A DNA stretch of 64,000 bases from Lewinellaceae bacterium (GTDB lineage: Bacteria > Bacteroidota > Bacteroidia > Chitinophagales > Saprospiraceae): assembly GCA_020636355.1 (NCBI GenBank), contig JACJYB010000012.1:1-64000 (forward strand). Direction: 5' to 3'. Of this stretch, positions 35,528-43,774 are shown piece by piece. The translations under genes were made by a program, and so were the position numbers. Position 1 is the first letter of the stretch. Each line of letters begins with the position of its first letter. A model generated the notes under the pieces. That model saw only the letters and a program-made list of their open reading frames with translations. It did no database searches and had not been told where the DNA came from.

Positions 35528-37159
35528 ATGCCCCGCCACCGGATCGCCAATTTCGGCCTACTTTTGCATGCAGAAGCAGCTATAGTGAGCAAAAGTGCAC
35601 GAACCATATTAATCATTCTGCTGGTCATCCTGGTGCCCTTCCTGATCTACGCCGTAGTCCAGATCCGCTCCCTGAGTCAGGACGAAAAAATGGCAAAAGC
35701 CATCTATGAAAAGCAAATGGAGACGGTTCTTTTCTCTTTGAACCAGTATGCCGATGACCGGATGCAACAATGGGTTAATAAATTGGCGGATAAAGCCCAC
35801 CCCATTGCGCAGAATGCCAACGACCTGGTTCTTGGAAACGAAGCCATTCAATTGTTGGTTATCCGGCATCTGTCCAGCCGGCAGGATAGTTTATGTTATA
35901 GCGATTACGCATCCAGGGATCTCGATGCCATGGGACTCATCGACCGCTGGTACCAGCAACAGGATTCTACCCTAAACAAGCTCACCAATTATTTAAAAGC
36001 CGGCTTTCAAAAGATCCAGCCCGCTATCGGGCTACCGCACATACCTGGTCTGAATCCAGCCCAGGGGGCCATGACAGTCATGGTTTACGACAAAGACTCT
36101 ACATTGCACAATGCCTTGTTCATTTTCGATATGAACTATTGGGTTGCTTCCGTCCTGGGCGCTAAAATGCAGGAGTTATCCCAAAACGAATATCTCTTGT
36201 CCATGGTCCAAAAGGACCCTGCTGATGACCGAATAAATAGCTTATTCAGCACAGGAGATTTTGACCCGGACCGCGACTACGCAGCGCATTCCTTATGGAT
36301 TTTGCCGAATACCTACCTTACCATTCAGACCAAAGGCACCAGTTATGCAGAATTAATTCGCAAAAGAAACCGGACCAACCTTGCCTTTTTGTTTTTCTCC
36401 CTGATAACTGTTTTGATCGGAGCTTTTTTAATATTCCGAAACGCCCGCAAGGCCCTGAAAATAGCTCAACTCAAATCCGACTTCGTATCCAATGTTTCCC
36501 ATGAGATCCGGACGCCACTCTCACTGATTCGTATGTATGCGGAGACGCTCCTTTTGGGTCGATTAAATTCGGAAGAGAAAAAACAAAACTATTATGAGGT
36601 CATCCACCGGGAATCCGGCCGGCTGACTTACCTCGTCAATAATATCCTGGACTTTGCCCGCATTGAAGCGAACCGGACCACCTATCATAAAACAGAGGTC
36701 GACCTGAACAAGCTTGCTCAGAACCTGTATGACACTTATGCACATACCTTAAAAGAAGCTGGAATGATCGGTATGATTACCCTTCATCAGGAATCGATTA
36801 CCATCCTGGCCGATGATCAGGCTTTTGAAGCAGCACTTTCCAACCTGATCGATAACGCCATCAAATACAATCCGGCAAAAGGGGTCGTCCATCTATCCAC
36901 CTATGTGCAAGATGGCTTCGCATGCTGTACCGTTACGGATAAGGGTATAGGCATCCGTCCGGAAAATCAGTCTAAAATCTTTGAACAGTTTTACCGGGTA
37001 GAGGATGCACTCACCCAGAAAACCAAAGGAACGGGTTTAGGCCTAAGTCTGGTGAAACACATCATGGAGGAACACCATGGTGAGGTGACTGTTAAATCCA
37101 AACCTGGCCAGGGCAGTTCATTTACGCTCAAGTTTCCATTAACAACGAATCAAAAATGA
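35528..37159 (+). CDS. Two-component sensor histidine kinase
   Basis: About 543 residues from the ATG at 35528. The start is uncertain: an in-frame GTG at 35492 and a GTG at 35585 ('VSKSARTILIILLVILVPF') are alternatives, and a TACTTTTG promoter-like box at 35559-35566 would favour the last. Two membrane helices flank a periplasmic sensor region of about 260 residues without a named domain. The kinase core has 'NVSHEIRTPLSLI' (phospho-acceptor His), N-box 'NLIDNAIKYNP', 'DKGIGI' and 'GTGLGLSLVKHIM'. The stop overlaps the regulator's ATG (ATGA, 37156-37159). Confidence 0.92.
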   Translation: MPRHRIANFGLLLHAEAAIVSKSARTILIILLVILVPFLIYAVVQIRSLSQDEKMAKAIYEKQMETVLFSLNQYADDRMQQWVNKLADKAHPIAQNANDLVLGNEAIQLLVIRHLSSRQDSLCYSDYASRDLDAMGLIDRWYQQQDSTLNKLTNYLKAGFQKIQPAIGLPHIPGLNPAQGAMTVMVYDKDSTLHNALFIFDMNYWVASVLGAKMQELSQNEYLLSMVQKDPADDRINSLFSTGDFDPDRDYAAHSLWILPNTYLTIQTKGTSYAELIRKRNRTNLAFLFFSLITVLIGAFLIFRNARKALKIAQLKSDFVSNVSHEIRTPLSLIRMYAETLLLGRLNSEEKKQNYYEVIHRESGRLTYLVNNILDFARIEANRTTYHKTEVDLNKLAQNLYDTYAHTLKEAGMIGMITLHQESITILADDQAFEAALSNLIDNAIKYNPAKGVVHLSTYVQDGFACCTVTDKGIGIRPENQSKIFEQFYRVEDALTQKTKGTGLGLSLVKHIMEEHHGEVTVKSKPGQGSSFTLKFPLTTNQK

Positions 37160-37836
37160 CAAGAATACTTGTTACAGATGACGAGCCTTCGATGAGCCGG
37201 GGCTTAGCGGATAACCTGGAATACGAAGGATATCAGGTGGATATTGCTGGAAATGGGCAGGAAGCCCTCGCCAAAATATCGGCAGCACCTTACGATTTGC
37301 TCATTCTGGATGTCATGATGCCTGAGTTATCCGGATTTGATGTCTGCAGAAAATTACGCCAGCAAAAAAATAATATTCCGGTTATTCTGCTTACCGCGAA
37401 AGGCGAAGAAATAGACCGTGTTCTCGGACTCGAGTTGGGGGCAGATGACTACATCATCAAACCCTTCAGTCTAAGAGAATTGCTTGCCAGGGTTAAAGCC
37501 ATATTGCGGCGCACCCATGCGGCTCAAAATCACAGTGGCTCTTTGGAGACCATTGGACTACTTGATGTTGATTTTACCAATTATGTGGCAACTGTATCCG
37601 GTAAGGAGATTAAATTATCTCACCGGGAATTTGAAGTGCTTCATTTTTTATGGAAGAACAAACATCAGATTGTACGACGTGACGATTTATTAAAAAATAT
37701 CTGGCAGTACGACGAATTTCCATCAACACGTACGATCGATAATTTCATTTTACGCATTCGACAAAAAGTCGAAATCAATCCAAACGATCCGAAAATAATT
37801 TTGACCGTCCATGGCATGGGCTATAAAATGGTTTGA
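37156..37836 (+). CDS. Response regulator, OmpR family
   Basis: 226 residues. Receiver domain with 'VTDDEP' acidic pair, phospho-acceptor Asp in 'LLILDVMMPELSG', Thr in 'ILLTAKGEE' and Lys in 'DDYIIKPFSLREL'. The C-terminal 95 residues are a winged helix of the OmpR/PhoB type ('IKLSHREFEVLHFLWKN', 'RTIDNFILRIRQKVE', 'ILTVHGMGYKMV'). It is coupled to the kinase upstream by a four-base overlap. The secreted-protein genes that follow could be targets, but no operator is visible. Confidence 0.95.
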   Translation: MTRILVTDDEPSMSRGLADNLEYEGYQVDIAGNGQEALAKISAAPYDLLILDVMMPELSGFDVCRKLRQQKNNIPVILLTAKGEEIDRVLGLELGADDYIIKPFSLRELLARVKAILRRTHAAQNHSGSLETIGLLDVDFTNYVATVSGKEIKLSHREFEVLHFLWKNKHQIVRRDDLLKNIWQYDEFPSTRTIDNFILRIRQKVEINPNDPKIILTVHGMGYKMV

Positions 37837-37936
37837 AAATAATCCTTGTGACAACGTATGACAATTGTTTACTTCAGCATAACACCTCACAACATTTGCC
37901 AGGCTTATTTTGAATTGAAAAGATTCAATAACTCAA

Positions 37937-38464
37937 ATGTCAACCGTTATGCAGTCACCATTCATCCTAACCCTGACTTTTTTATACCTGTTTTTTGGAA
38001 ATGTTTCCTTTGGACAACCCAACGTTTATCATCAGGCAAATTACAAACACAAACCCATTGTGGAGATGACCATAAATAATACGAAGACCTGGGTATTACT
38101 GGATACCGGCTCGGATATTACCATTCTGGACATCAAGTCTAAGAAAAAGCTGGGTTTCAGCACACTGGCAAATGCCGGGCGAACAGTCCCGGGACTGGGC
38201 TCAAGCAATAACCGCTTATACCGGGCAAAAAATGTTACATTAAAATTTGGCGACACACCCCTATATGGCCCGATGTATGCGTTTGACCTCACGAATGTGG
38301 CAGAGTCCATTGAAACCAGAACAGGTAAAAGAATAACTGCGATTATTGGCACTTCCCTGATGCAATCTTATGGTTTCGTCATTGATATTGGTAATAACTC
38401 GGTGGTTATGTACAATCAGAAAAACAACCAAAGAGGGTCGAACCAGTATACAGAAAATAAATAA
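37937..38464 (+). CDS. Retropepsin-like aspartic protease, secreted
   Basis: 175 residues. A signal peptide follows the second Met ('MQSPFILTLTFLYLFF', 37949, perhaps the real start). The core has the catalytic 'VLLDTGSDITIL' motif and a second half 'AIIGTSLMQSYGFVIDIGNN' that lacks a second DTG. This is the size and layout of single-lobe retropepsin-like bacterial proteases, which dimerise to form one active site. It is followed 21 bases later by the sugar-binding-like gene, so the two are likely cotranscribed. Confidence 0.85.
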   Translation: MSTVMQSPFILTLTFLYLFFGNVSFGQPNVYHQANYKHKPIVEMTINNTKTWVLLDTGSDITILDIKSKKKLGFSTLANAGRTVPGLGSSNNRLYRAKNVTLKFGDTPLYGPMYAFDLTNVAESIETRTGKRITAIIGTSLMQSYGFVIDIGNNSVVMYNQKNNQRGSNQYTENK

Positions 38465-38485
38465 ACAGGAGCTCACAATCAAACA

Positions 38486-39601
38486 ATGAAAAATAATCAT
38501 AAAATAATCATTCTATTCCTGATTGTCCTGAATGGATTCCCCATTGTTACCCTCAGCGCTCAGAACAATGACACCGGAAGTCAATGGGATAATTTTTTGT
38601 TTCGAAATTGGTTTATGGAATGGCTCTTAGGAGAAAAATCCGATCAAGGGAGCCAAAATATTTATGGTGACCTGATCCGGAAAATCAACCTTAATTCCGA
38701 TTGGAAATTTAGCATCGGAGATAATCTGAACTGGGCTTCACCCGCTTACGTGGATAATAAATGGGAACGCATCCGCGTACCTGCCCGCTGGGAAAATGAA
38801 GGATTTAACGGGTATGACGGGTATGCCTGGTACCGTGTCCATTTTGATGGGAGAGAATTAAACCGAAGGGATGCGCATATTTTATCCCCCGGATTTATTG
38901 ATGACGTTGACGAGACTTATTTGAACGGCACCCTGATCGGAAAAAGTGGCGCATTCCCTCCCCGATTTAGGACTGCGTATAATTCCGACCGCAGTTATTT
39001 TATGCCCAACGAACTGATTAATTTCAACGGAGACAATGTCATTGCAATACGTGTATACGATGAAACCCTGGACGGTGGTATTATCGGGGGAAATCCGGGG
39101 ATTTACGCCCAGGAGCAAAGCGACGCGGTCGAACAGGGATTTTACGGACCCTGGAAATTCACAACATCCAACAATCCGGACTGCGTCCGGCCAGATTTTA
39201 TCGATACAAAATGGGAATCGGTATTGGTGCCCAATTTCTGGGACAATCAGGGTTATCGTTCTTATGATGGGACGGCATGGTATCGAAAGGTATTCCGGCT
39301 TTCTTTTACCCCTTTGAAAACCCAAAGCTATTACCTGGTACTCGGTAAAATAGACGACTTTGATGTTACCTACCTGAATGGTCAAAAAATAGGAGAAACC
39401 AATGATGGCCGCCCATTTGGTGAAAGTCAATCGTTTTCTGCGTTGCGCATTTATCCGATTCCTGCCGGATTACTAAATACGACCGGAAATAATGTAATTG
39501 CCGTAAAGGTCACTGATATCGGAAAAGACGGAGGGATTTACCAGGGCCCGGTAGGCATTGTGGAAGCGTCCGGGATAACTAAAATATTGCGCAGCAATTA
39601 A
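38486..39601 (+). CDS. Secreted protein with two GH2-type sugar-binding-like modules
   Basis: 371 residues with a signal peptide ('IILFLIVLNGFPIVTLSAQ'). Two tandem galactose-binding-like beta-sandwich domains (about 65-215 and 215-365) share motifs: 'WERIRVPARWENEG' / 'WESVLVPNFWDNQG', 'GYAWYRVHF' / 'GTAWYRKVF' and 'DDVDETYLNGTLIG' / 'DDFDVTYLNGQKIG'. These are the N-terminal sugar-binding domains of GH2 enzymes, but no catalytic barrel follows, so it is a stand-alone double lectin-like protein rather than an enzyme. Function is inferred. Confidence 0.82.
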   Translation: MKNNHKIIILFLIVLNGFPIVTLSAQNNDTGSQWDNFLFRNWFMEWLLGEKSDQGSQNIYGDLIRKINLNSDWKFSIGDNLNWASPAYVDNKWERIRVPARWENEGFNGYDGYAWYRVHFDGRELNRRDAHILSPGFIDDVDETYLNGTLIGKSGAFPPRFRTAYNSDRSYFMPNELINFNGDNVIAIRVYDETLDGGIIGGNPGIYAQEQSDAVEQGFYGPWKFTTSNNPDCVRPDFIDTKWESVLVPNFWDNQGYRSYDGTAWYRKVFRLSFTPLKTQSYYLVLGKIDDFDVTYLNGQKIGETNDGRPFGESQSFSALRIYPIPAGLLNTTGNNVIAVKVTDIGKDGGIYQGPVGIVEASGITKILRSN

Positions 39602-40419
39602 ACCATAACCGCATCGCCGTACACTTCCCGTATTGCCTGGAAGAGTGCCGGTTCCGACTCCTGCATTTTTTTCGGAAACGTAAAATAACAAGCGGTCGCA
39701 ACACCCCAGAAATCCAACGCTTCAAATCCGGTGAATTTTTGCCATTGGTCGGTTGCTTGGCCGGAAATTTGCGATAAGGCTTCCCACCTCTGGGGCGAAG
39801 AGGACGGATATTGCTTCTGATCAAACACGAACTGAAAAATTTTTGCCCACTCGTAATAAGCTATGTTCAAAAACCGGTCGGGCCGCATCCAGGATGCCAT
39901 CAGCTGTTCCAGCGAATAAATTTGTACCTGATCGATAAAATCGGTCTCGCAAGCATGCAGAAATTGGTGATTTGGTGAGGGGAATGGGTGCTTGTAAAAA
40001 ACGACCCGCTCAAAGGGAGACAGCAACGCTTTTTCTTGCTGCCATGAAACCACAACTGCTGCTAAGCTAACCAATACCTTAGCTTCTTCCGGAATGCTTT
40101 CCATATTCATTCCACTAAAGTCCGAACCTTCCATGTGAAGCACCAGCCGTTCTTCCAGCTTTTTCTGTGCGTCCGGGTCCAGGCGGGTTATCCAGGGGGC
40201 CAGGTGATGTAAAAACTTGCGAAGAGGCTCATCCAGTGTGGGTCGATAGCGCTGCACGTACCAATAATTCAGTTGGGGCGTAAAAATGTAAACGATCATC
40301 AGCAACAATGCAGGAGGGATGATCCAGATCATCACGCCGTCCATCTCCTCCACAAAGGCGAGGTAGAGTACGATCATGATCCACAAGGCAAGCGGTACCG
40401 TCAGGCGCCGGGCAAACAT
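39598..40419 (-). CDS. MtfA (M90)-like protein lacking the zinc site
   Basis: 273 residues with two N-terminal membrane helices ('ALWIMIVLYLAFVEEM', 'IWIIPPALLLMIVYIF'). The rest aligns by eye with the MtfA/M90 peptidase family: 'KKLEERLVLHMEGSDFSGMN', 'EEAKVLVSLAAVVVSW' and the 'FPSP...' to 'NIAYYEWAKIF' region. In active MtfA this last segment is the zinc motif HEFAH; here it reads YEWAK, so both His are gone. The third ligand (Glu before the C-terminal aromatic motif) also seems missing ('GVATACYFTFP'). Probably a non-catalytic relative. It runs convergent with the preceding gene (four-base overlap) and divergent from the next. Confidence 0.72.
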   Translation of the reverse strand: MFARRLTVPLALWIMIVLYLAFVEEMDGVMIWIIPPALLLMIVYIFTPQLNYWYVQRYRPTLDEPLRKFLHHLAPWITRLDPDAQKKLEERLVLHMEGSDFSGMNMESIPEEAKVLVSLAAVVVSWQQEKALLSPFERVVFYKHPFPSPNHQFLHACETDFIDQVQIYSLEQLMASWMRPDRFLNIAYYEWAKIFQFVFDQKQYPSSSPQRWEALSQISGQATDQWQKFTGFEALDFWGVATACYFTFPKKMQESEPALFQAIREVYGDAVMV

Positions 40420-40511
40420 ATCATGAATTCATTTAATATGATGCAAGTATAGTGAAAATAAAAATTAGATACCGGATATTAGATGGTAGACTTTAAACTG
40501 CGAACAAATCC

Positions 40512-41675
40512 ATGAAATCAATCGGAACTCTTGTTTTAGGCTTGCTGTGCTCCGGCTTGTTTGCTCAATTCAACCCAGAAAAGCCGGAACTTTGCCAGGG
40601 AAGGTTTTATTCTCCTGAAGAAGCTCAGGATGTTTTAGCCGCTGCAGCCAGATTATATGGTGATTCGGAAACCTGGGAAACAAGGGCTGCATCGCTGCGT
40701 GCCGGAATCCTGGCTGGCGCCGAGATCTCCAAAATGCGGGACCCAAAACCCCTTCAACCCGTCATCCACAGCAAAAAAACAGCGGCGGGCTATACGGTTG
40801 AAAACGTATTTTTTGAATCCATACCCGGGTTCTATGTGACCGGCAATCTGTACCGGCCTCTCCATCCACCATCATCCATGCCCGGGATCCTATGCCCTCA
40901 TGGACATGGTAACGATGGTCGTCTGCAGGAATACACCCAGCAACGCTGTGCAACCCTGGCCCGCATGGGGGCAACTGTATTCGCCTACGATATGATTGGG
41001 ATGGGAGACAGTCACCAGTGCGACCACAAAATCGACAAGGCCTTTAAGCTCCAGTTGCTCAACAGCATCCGCGCGCTTGACTTTATCAGTTCTCTGCCCG
41101 GAGTGGATACAAGCCGTCTGGCGGTTACTGGCGAATCCGGGGGCGGCACCCAAACATTTATGCTCGCGGCCGTGGATGACCGCATTGATGTAGCCGTGCC
41201 GGTCGTAATGGTTTCCGCTTATTTTTTCGGAGGTTGTGTTTGCGAAAGCGGAATGCCGGTCCATAAACGGCCCGGACAGCAGACAACCAATGCAGAAATC
41301 GCCGCAACCATTGCGCCCAGACCTCTGCTGCTCATTTCGGATGGTGACGATTGGACCGCCCACAATCCGGATTTAGAATACCCGTTCATCCGGCATATTT
41401 ATGCCTATTATGGGGCGACGGATCAGATCGAAAATGTTCATTTTGCCGATGAAAAACACGACTATGGTCCCACTAAAAGGCAAGCAGCGTACCGATTTCT
41501 CGGCAAACACCTGCAGCTGGACCTGGAAGGTGTATCGACCAATGGCATCATCGATGAGACACCAAACCATATTTATGCGCCGGAAGAGCTCGCCGTATTC
41601 ACCAGGGAGTACCCTCTCCCCGCCAATGCCCTGCATGGAAACGAACAAGTTATGCAGGTACTCGATGCATTTTAA
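40512..41675 (+). CDS. Secreted alpha/beta hydrolase, acetyl xylan esterase-like
   Basis: 387 residues with a signal peptide ('LVLGLLCSGLFAQ'). The alpha/beta hydrolase core shows the oxyanion strand 'PGILCPHGHG', the nucleophile elbow 'VTGESGGGTQT' (Ser near residue 211), the acid in 'LLISDGDDWTAHN', and the His in 'FADEKHDYGPTKRQ'. It resembles the dienelactone-hydrolase and acetyl xylan esterase-like proteins that Bacteroidota export for glycan deacetylation. Substrate not determinable. Plus strand, divergent from the MtfA-like gene. Confidence 0.85.
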   Translation: MKSIGTLVLGLLCSGLFAQFNPEKPELCQGRFYSPEEAQDVLAAAARLYGDSETWETRAASLRAGILAGAEISKMRDPKPLQPVIHSKKTAAGYTVENVFFESIPGFYVTGNLYRPLHPPSSMPGILCPHGHGNDGRLQEYTQQRCATLARMGATVFAYDMIGMGDSHQCDHKIDKAFKLQLLNSIRALDFISSLPGVDTSRLAVTGESGGGTQTFMLAAVDDRIDVAVPVVMVSAYFFGGCVCESGMPVHKRPGQQTTNAEIAATIAPRPLLLISDGDDWTAHNPDLEYPFIRHIYAYYGATDQIENVHFADEKHDYGPTKRQAAYRFLGKHLQLDLEGVSTNGIIDETPNHIYAPEELAVFTREYPLPANALHGNEQVMQVLDAF

Positions 41676-41765
41676 AGAGTAAGTTGTAAATTCCCAGGAG
41701 CTATATATGGAACTGATGGGTATTTGTCGTTTAAACTTTTGGGATGGATTTAAAAATACATCGCA

Positions 41766-43433
41766 TTGAATGGCCATATTAATTTGAAAAAACACTTGCT
41801 CCTGCGGTCCTTCAGCTTCAAGAAAGCGATTCAATCAGGGCTTCTGATCCTGGTCCTTTTACCATTTACCGCAACAGCCCAGTTTCAAATCAATGGTTCC
41901 GCCCGGCGGCTTGATAGCATATGCTACGAGCTGACTCAGGATGTCATGTTTGTCGCAGGGTCCATCTGGAATGTCAATCAGATTAATCTGAATGAGTCCT
42001 TCGAAGCCATCATGGATATATTCCTGGGCTGTACGGATGCCGATGGTGCGGATGGAGTCGTATTTGGATTCCAGCCGGTCAGCACATCCATCGGAGAAGC
42101 CGGCGAAGGATTGGGCTTTCAATTCGTTCGGCCATCCATTGGGATCGAATTTGATACCTGGCAAAATTTTAATCTTAGCGATCCTGCCTACGATCATATT
42201 GCAATAATCCGGAATGGTGACGTAGACCATGGCTCTAATAATACGCTGGCCGGTCCGGTGCAAGCTTTGGAAAATGACCCAAACATTGAAGATTGCCAGT
42301 ATCATAATGTACGGGTCGTATGGGATGCCCAGACCCACCGCCTGGAAGTCTATTTGGATTGTTCTCTGCGATTATCCTACCAGGGAGATATCGTCACCAA
42401 TATATTTGGTGGTATCCCATTTGTTTACTGGGGTTTTACTTCCGCTACCGGCGGTTCGTCCAACGTGCAACAAATCTGCATGCGCTACACGACTTTCCTC
42501 AATGACATCCAGGACCAGGTCATCTGTCCGGGTGAGGCAATTCCCTTGAGATCAGGGATCATCCAGGATGTCTACTGGGAACCGGCCCTAGGTCTGAACA
42601 ATCCTTTCAGCCCGAACCCGATTGCCCAGCCAACCCAAAGTACCACTTATACCCTGTATTTTCCAGATGCCTGTGATACGTTTGCACTGGATGAGGTTCA
42701 TGTTGAAGTACTTGATCGGAAGATCCCTTTTGATCTTGGCCCAGACACAGTCATTTGTGAGCAGGGCCTGACCATTAATCTGCCCTACCCGGAAGCTACC
42801 GCAGTCTGGAATAACCGGGATACGAGTTTATCTTATTCCATCACGCAGACCGGGACCTACCGGGTTGCCCTGCATCGGTTGGATACGGTATGTACGTTCA
42901 CCGACACCATTGAAGTCGGGTTACCGGAACCGATTGAGCTTAATCTGGCATCGGATACCACCATCTGCGCCAGTGAATCCTGGGTCATAGACCTTCAGGA
43001 TGGCCGGCTGAATTCATTTCGATGGAATACGGCGGACAGCCTAAACCCCATCCAGACTATAGTTGCCGCTGGAACCTACGCGGTCACTGTCTCCGATGGC
43101 TGCGTCTCTACCGACCACGTCACCCAGGTGCGGTTGATCGAATGCGGAGGCGTGTTTATCCCCAATGTCTTTTCACCGAATGGTGACGCGGTTAATGACC
43201 TCTTTGAAATCATCCATGATGGATCCGTGGAGACTTTTGATTATTTCCGGATTTACGACCGGTGGGGTAATTTGATTTACGATGCCCCGGTTTCCGGAAG
43301 CAGCTCCCCCCAATGGAACGGCACCGCCTCCGGCAAAGAACTGGCTCCCGGTGTTTATGTCTATCAGGTAGGATACCAATTGTACGGAGGATTGCCGCAG
43401 AACAAAGCAGGAACCGTCACCCTGATCCGGTAA
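41766..43433 (+). CDS. Lectin-domain protein with T9SS type B (gliding) sorting domain
   Basis: 555 residues from a TTG start at 41766; no in-frame ATG precedes the signal peptide ('SGLLILVLLPFTATAQ', about 25-40). Residues about 45-240 form a legume-lectin-like (L-type) domain, with 'ADGVVFGFQP', 'GIEFDTWQNFN', 'YDHIAIIRNGDV' and 'VRVVWDAQTHRLEVYLD'. Beta-rich Ig-like modules follow. The last 90 residues start 'VFIPNVFSPNGDAVNDLFEI' and include 'FRIYDRWGNLIYD' and 'WNGTASGKELAPGVYVYQV', the CHU_C / T9SS type B sorting domain. It is probably a cell-surface carbohydrate-binding protein. Confidence 0.9.
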   Translation: MNGHINLKKHLLLRSFSFKKAIQSGLLILVLLPFTATAQFQINGSARRLDSICYELTQDVMFVAGSIWNVNQINLNESFEAIMDIFLGCTDADGADGVVFGFQPVSTSIGEAGEGLGFQFVRPSIGIEFDTWQNFNLSDPAYDHIAIIRNGDVDHGSNNTLAGPVQALENDPNIEDCQYHNVRVVWDAQTHRLEVYLDCSLRLSYQGDIVTNIFGGIPFVYWGFTSATGGSSNVQQICMRYTTFLNDIQDQVICPGEAIPLRSGIIQDVYWEPALGLNNPFSPNPIAQPTQSTTYTLYFPDACDTFALDEVHVEVLDRKIPFDLGPDTVICEQGLTINLPYPEATAVWNNRDTSLSYSITQTGTYRVALHRLDTVCTFTDTIEVGLPEPIELNLASDTTICASESWVIDLQDGRLNSFRWNTADSLNPIQTIVAAGTYAVTVSDGCVSTDHVTQVRLIECGGVFIPNVFSPNGDAVNDLFEIIHDGSVETFDYFRIYDRWGNLIYDAPVSGSSSPQWNGTASGKELAPGVYVYQVGYQLYGGLPQNKAGTVTLIR

Positions 43434-43456
43434 GGACAAAAAATGCAGTGGTTTAT

Positions 43457-43486
43457 TTTGGGTTAATAAAAAAGAGTATAAATTTG
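43457..43486 (+). promoter_or_regulatory. Promoter for tRNA-Phe and probably the his operon
   Basis: TTTG (43457-43460) and TAAATTTG (43479-43486) are 18 bases apart, matching the Bacteroidota promoter consensus. It is placed 43 bases upstream of the mature tRNA, and no other complete promoter of this type fits between tRNA and leader. Confidence 0.65.
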
Positions 43487-43529
43487 CATTCCCTTTTGGT
43501 GGAGCACCTTAAGGGCATATTTGAAGAAT

Positions 43530-43605
43530 GGTACCTTAGCTCAGTTGGTAGAGCACAGGACTGAAAATCCTGGTGTCCCCAGTTCGACCCTGGGAGGTAC
43601 CACCA
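43530..43605 (+). tRNA. tRNA-Phe (anticodon GAA)
   Basis: 76 nt with acceptor GGTACCT/AGGTACC, D-loop 'AGCTCAGTTGGTAGAGC', anticodon stem CAGGA/TCCTG around loop CTGAAAA, so anticodon GAA, and T-arm 'CCCAGTTCGACCCTGGG'. The CCA end is encoded (43603-43605). It lies between the lectin gene and the histidine leader; the leader ATG is only 25 bases past the CCA. Confidence 0.97.
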
Positions 43606-43630
43606 AATCCTGAAATTATTTGTTGGATTT

Positions 43631-43699
43631 ATGATTTATCCGATACATCATCACCATCATCACGTGCTGTTCCTGCGGGCAGCTGGTGAAGCGGTATGA
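43631..43699 (+). CDS. hisL: Histidine operon leader peptide (22 aa, six His in a row)
   Basis: A short frame, ATG 43631 to TGA 43697-43699, 'MIYPI' then six consecutive His codons (43646-43663, CAT CAT CAC CAT CAT CAC), then 'VLFLRAAGEAV'. It lies directly before an intrinsic terminator and hisG, which is the classic arrangement of attenuation leaders. No strong Shine-Dalgarno is visible, which is normal in this phylum. Too short for gene finders. Confidence 0.88.
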   Translation: MIYPIHHHHHHVLFLRAAGEAV

Positions 43700-43758
43700 T
43701 GTAAGGTCATCTATGAAAAAACATCAAAGGCTTGCCAACTGCTTGGTAAGCCTTTTTT
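43646..43758 (+). promoter_or_regulatory. Histidine attenuator (pause, antiterminator and terminator)
   Basis: Three structures compete. (1) 43646-43655 pairs with 43693-43701 (nine pairs, one bulge), covering His codons. (2) Antiterminator: 43676-43689 pairs with 43732-43745 at 13 of 14 positions, counting G-U. (3) Terminator stem 43726-43738 with 43743-43755. A ribosome stalled at His codons leaves 43676-43689 free, so antiterminator forms. A ribosome reaching the stop at 43697 covers that arm, so the terminator forms. Pairings were worked out by hand. Confidence 0.8.
43726..43758 (+). terminator. Attenuator terminator before hisG
   Basis: A 13-bp stem (one G-U pair) with loop CTGC, followed by TTT and then ATTTT. 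It ends 17 bases before the hisG ATG, so it must regulate readthrough into the operon rather than just end the tRNA transcript. Confidence 0.88.
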
Positions 43759-43774
43759 ATTTTAACACCATACC

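Noticed and set aside
41766..41783. An ATG start for the lectin-domain gene
   Set aside because: No in-frame ATG lies near; the TTG at 41766 is the best available start, and TTG at 41784 is an alternative.
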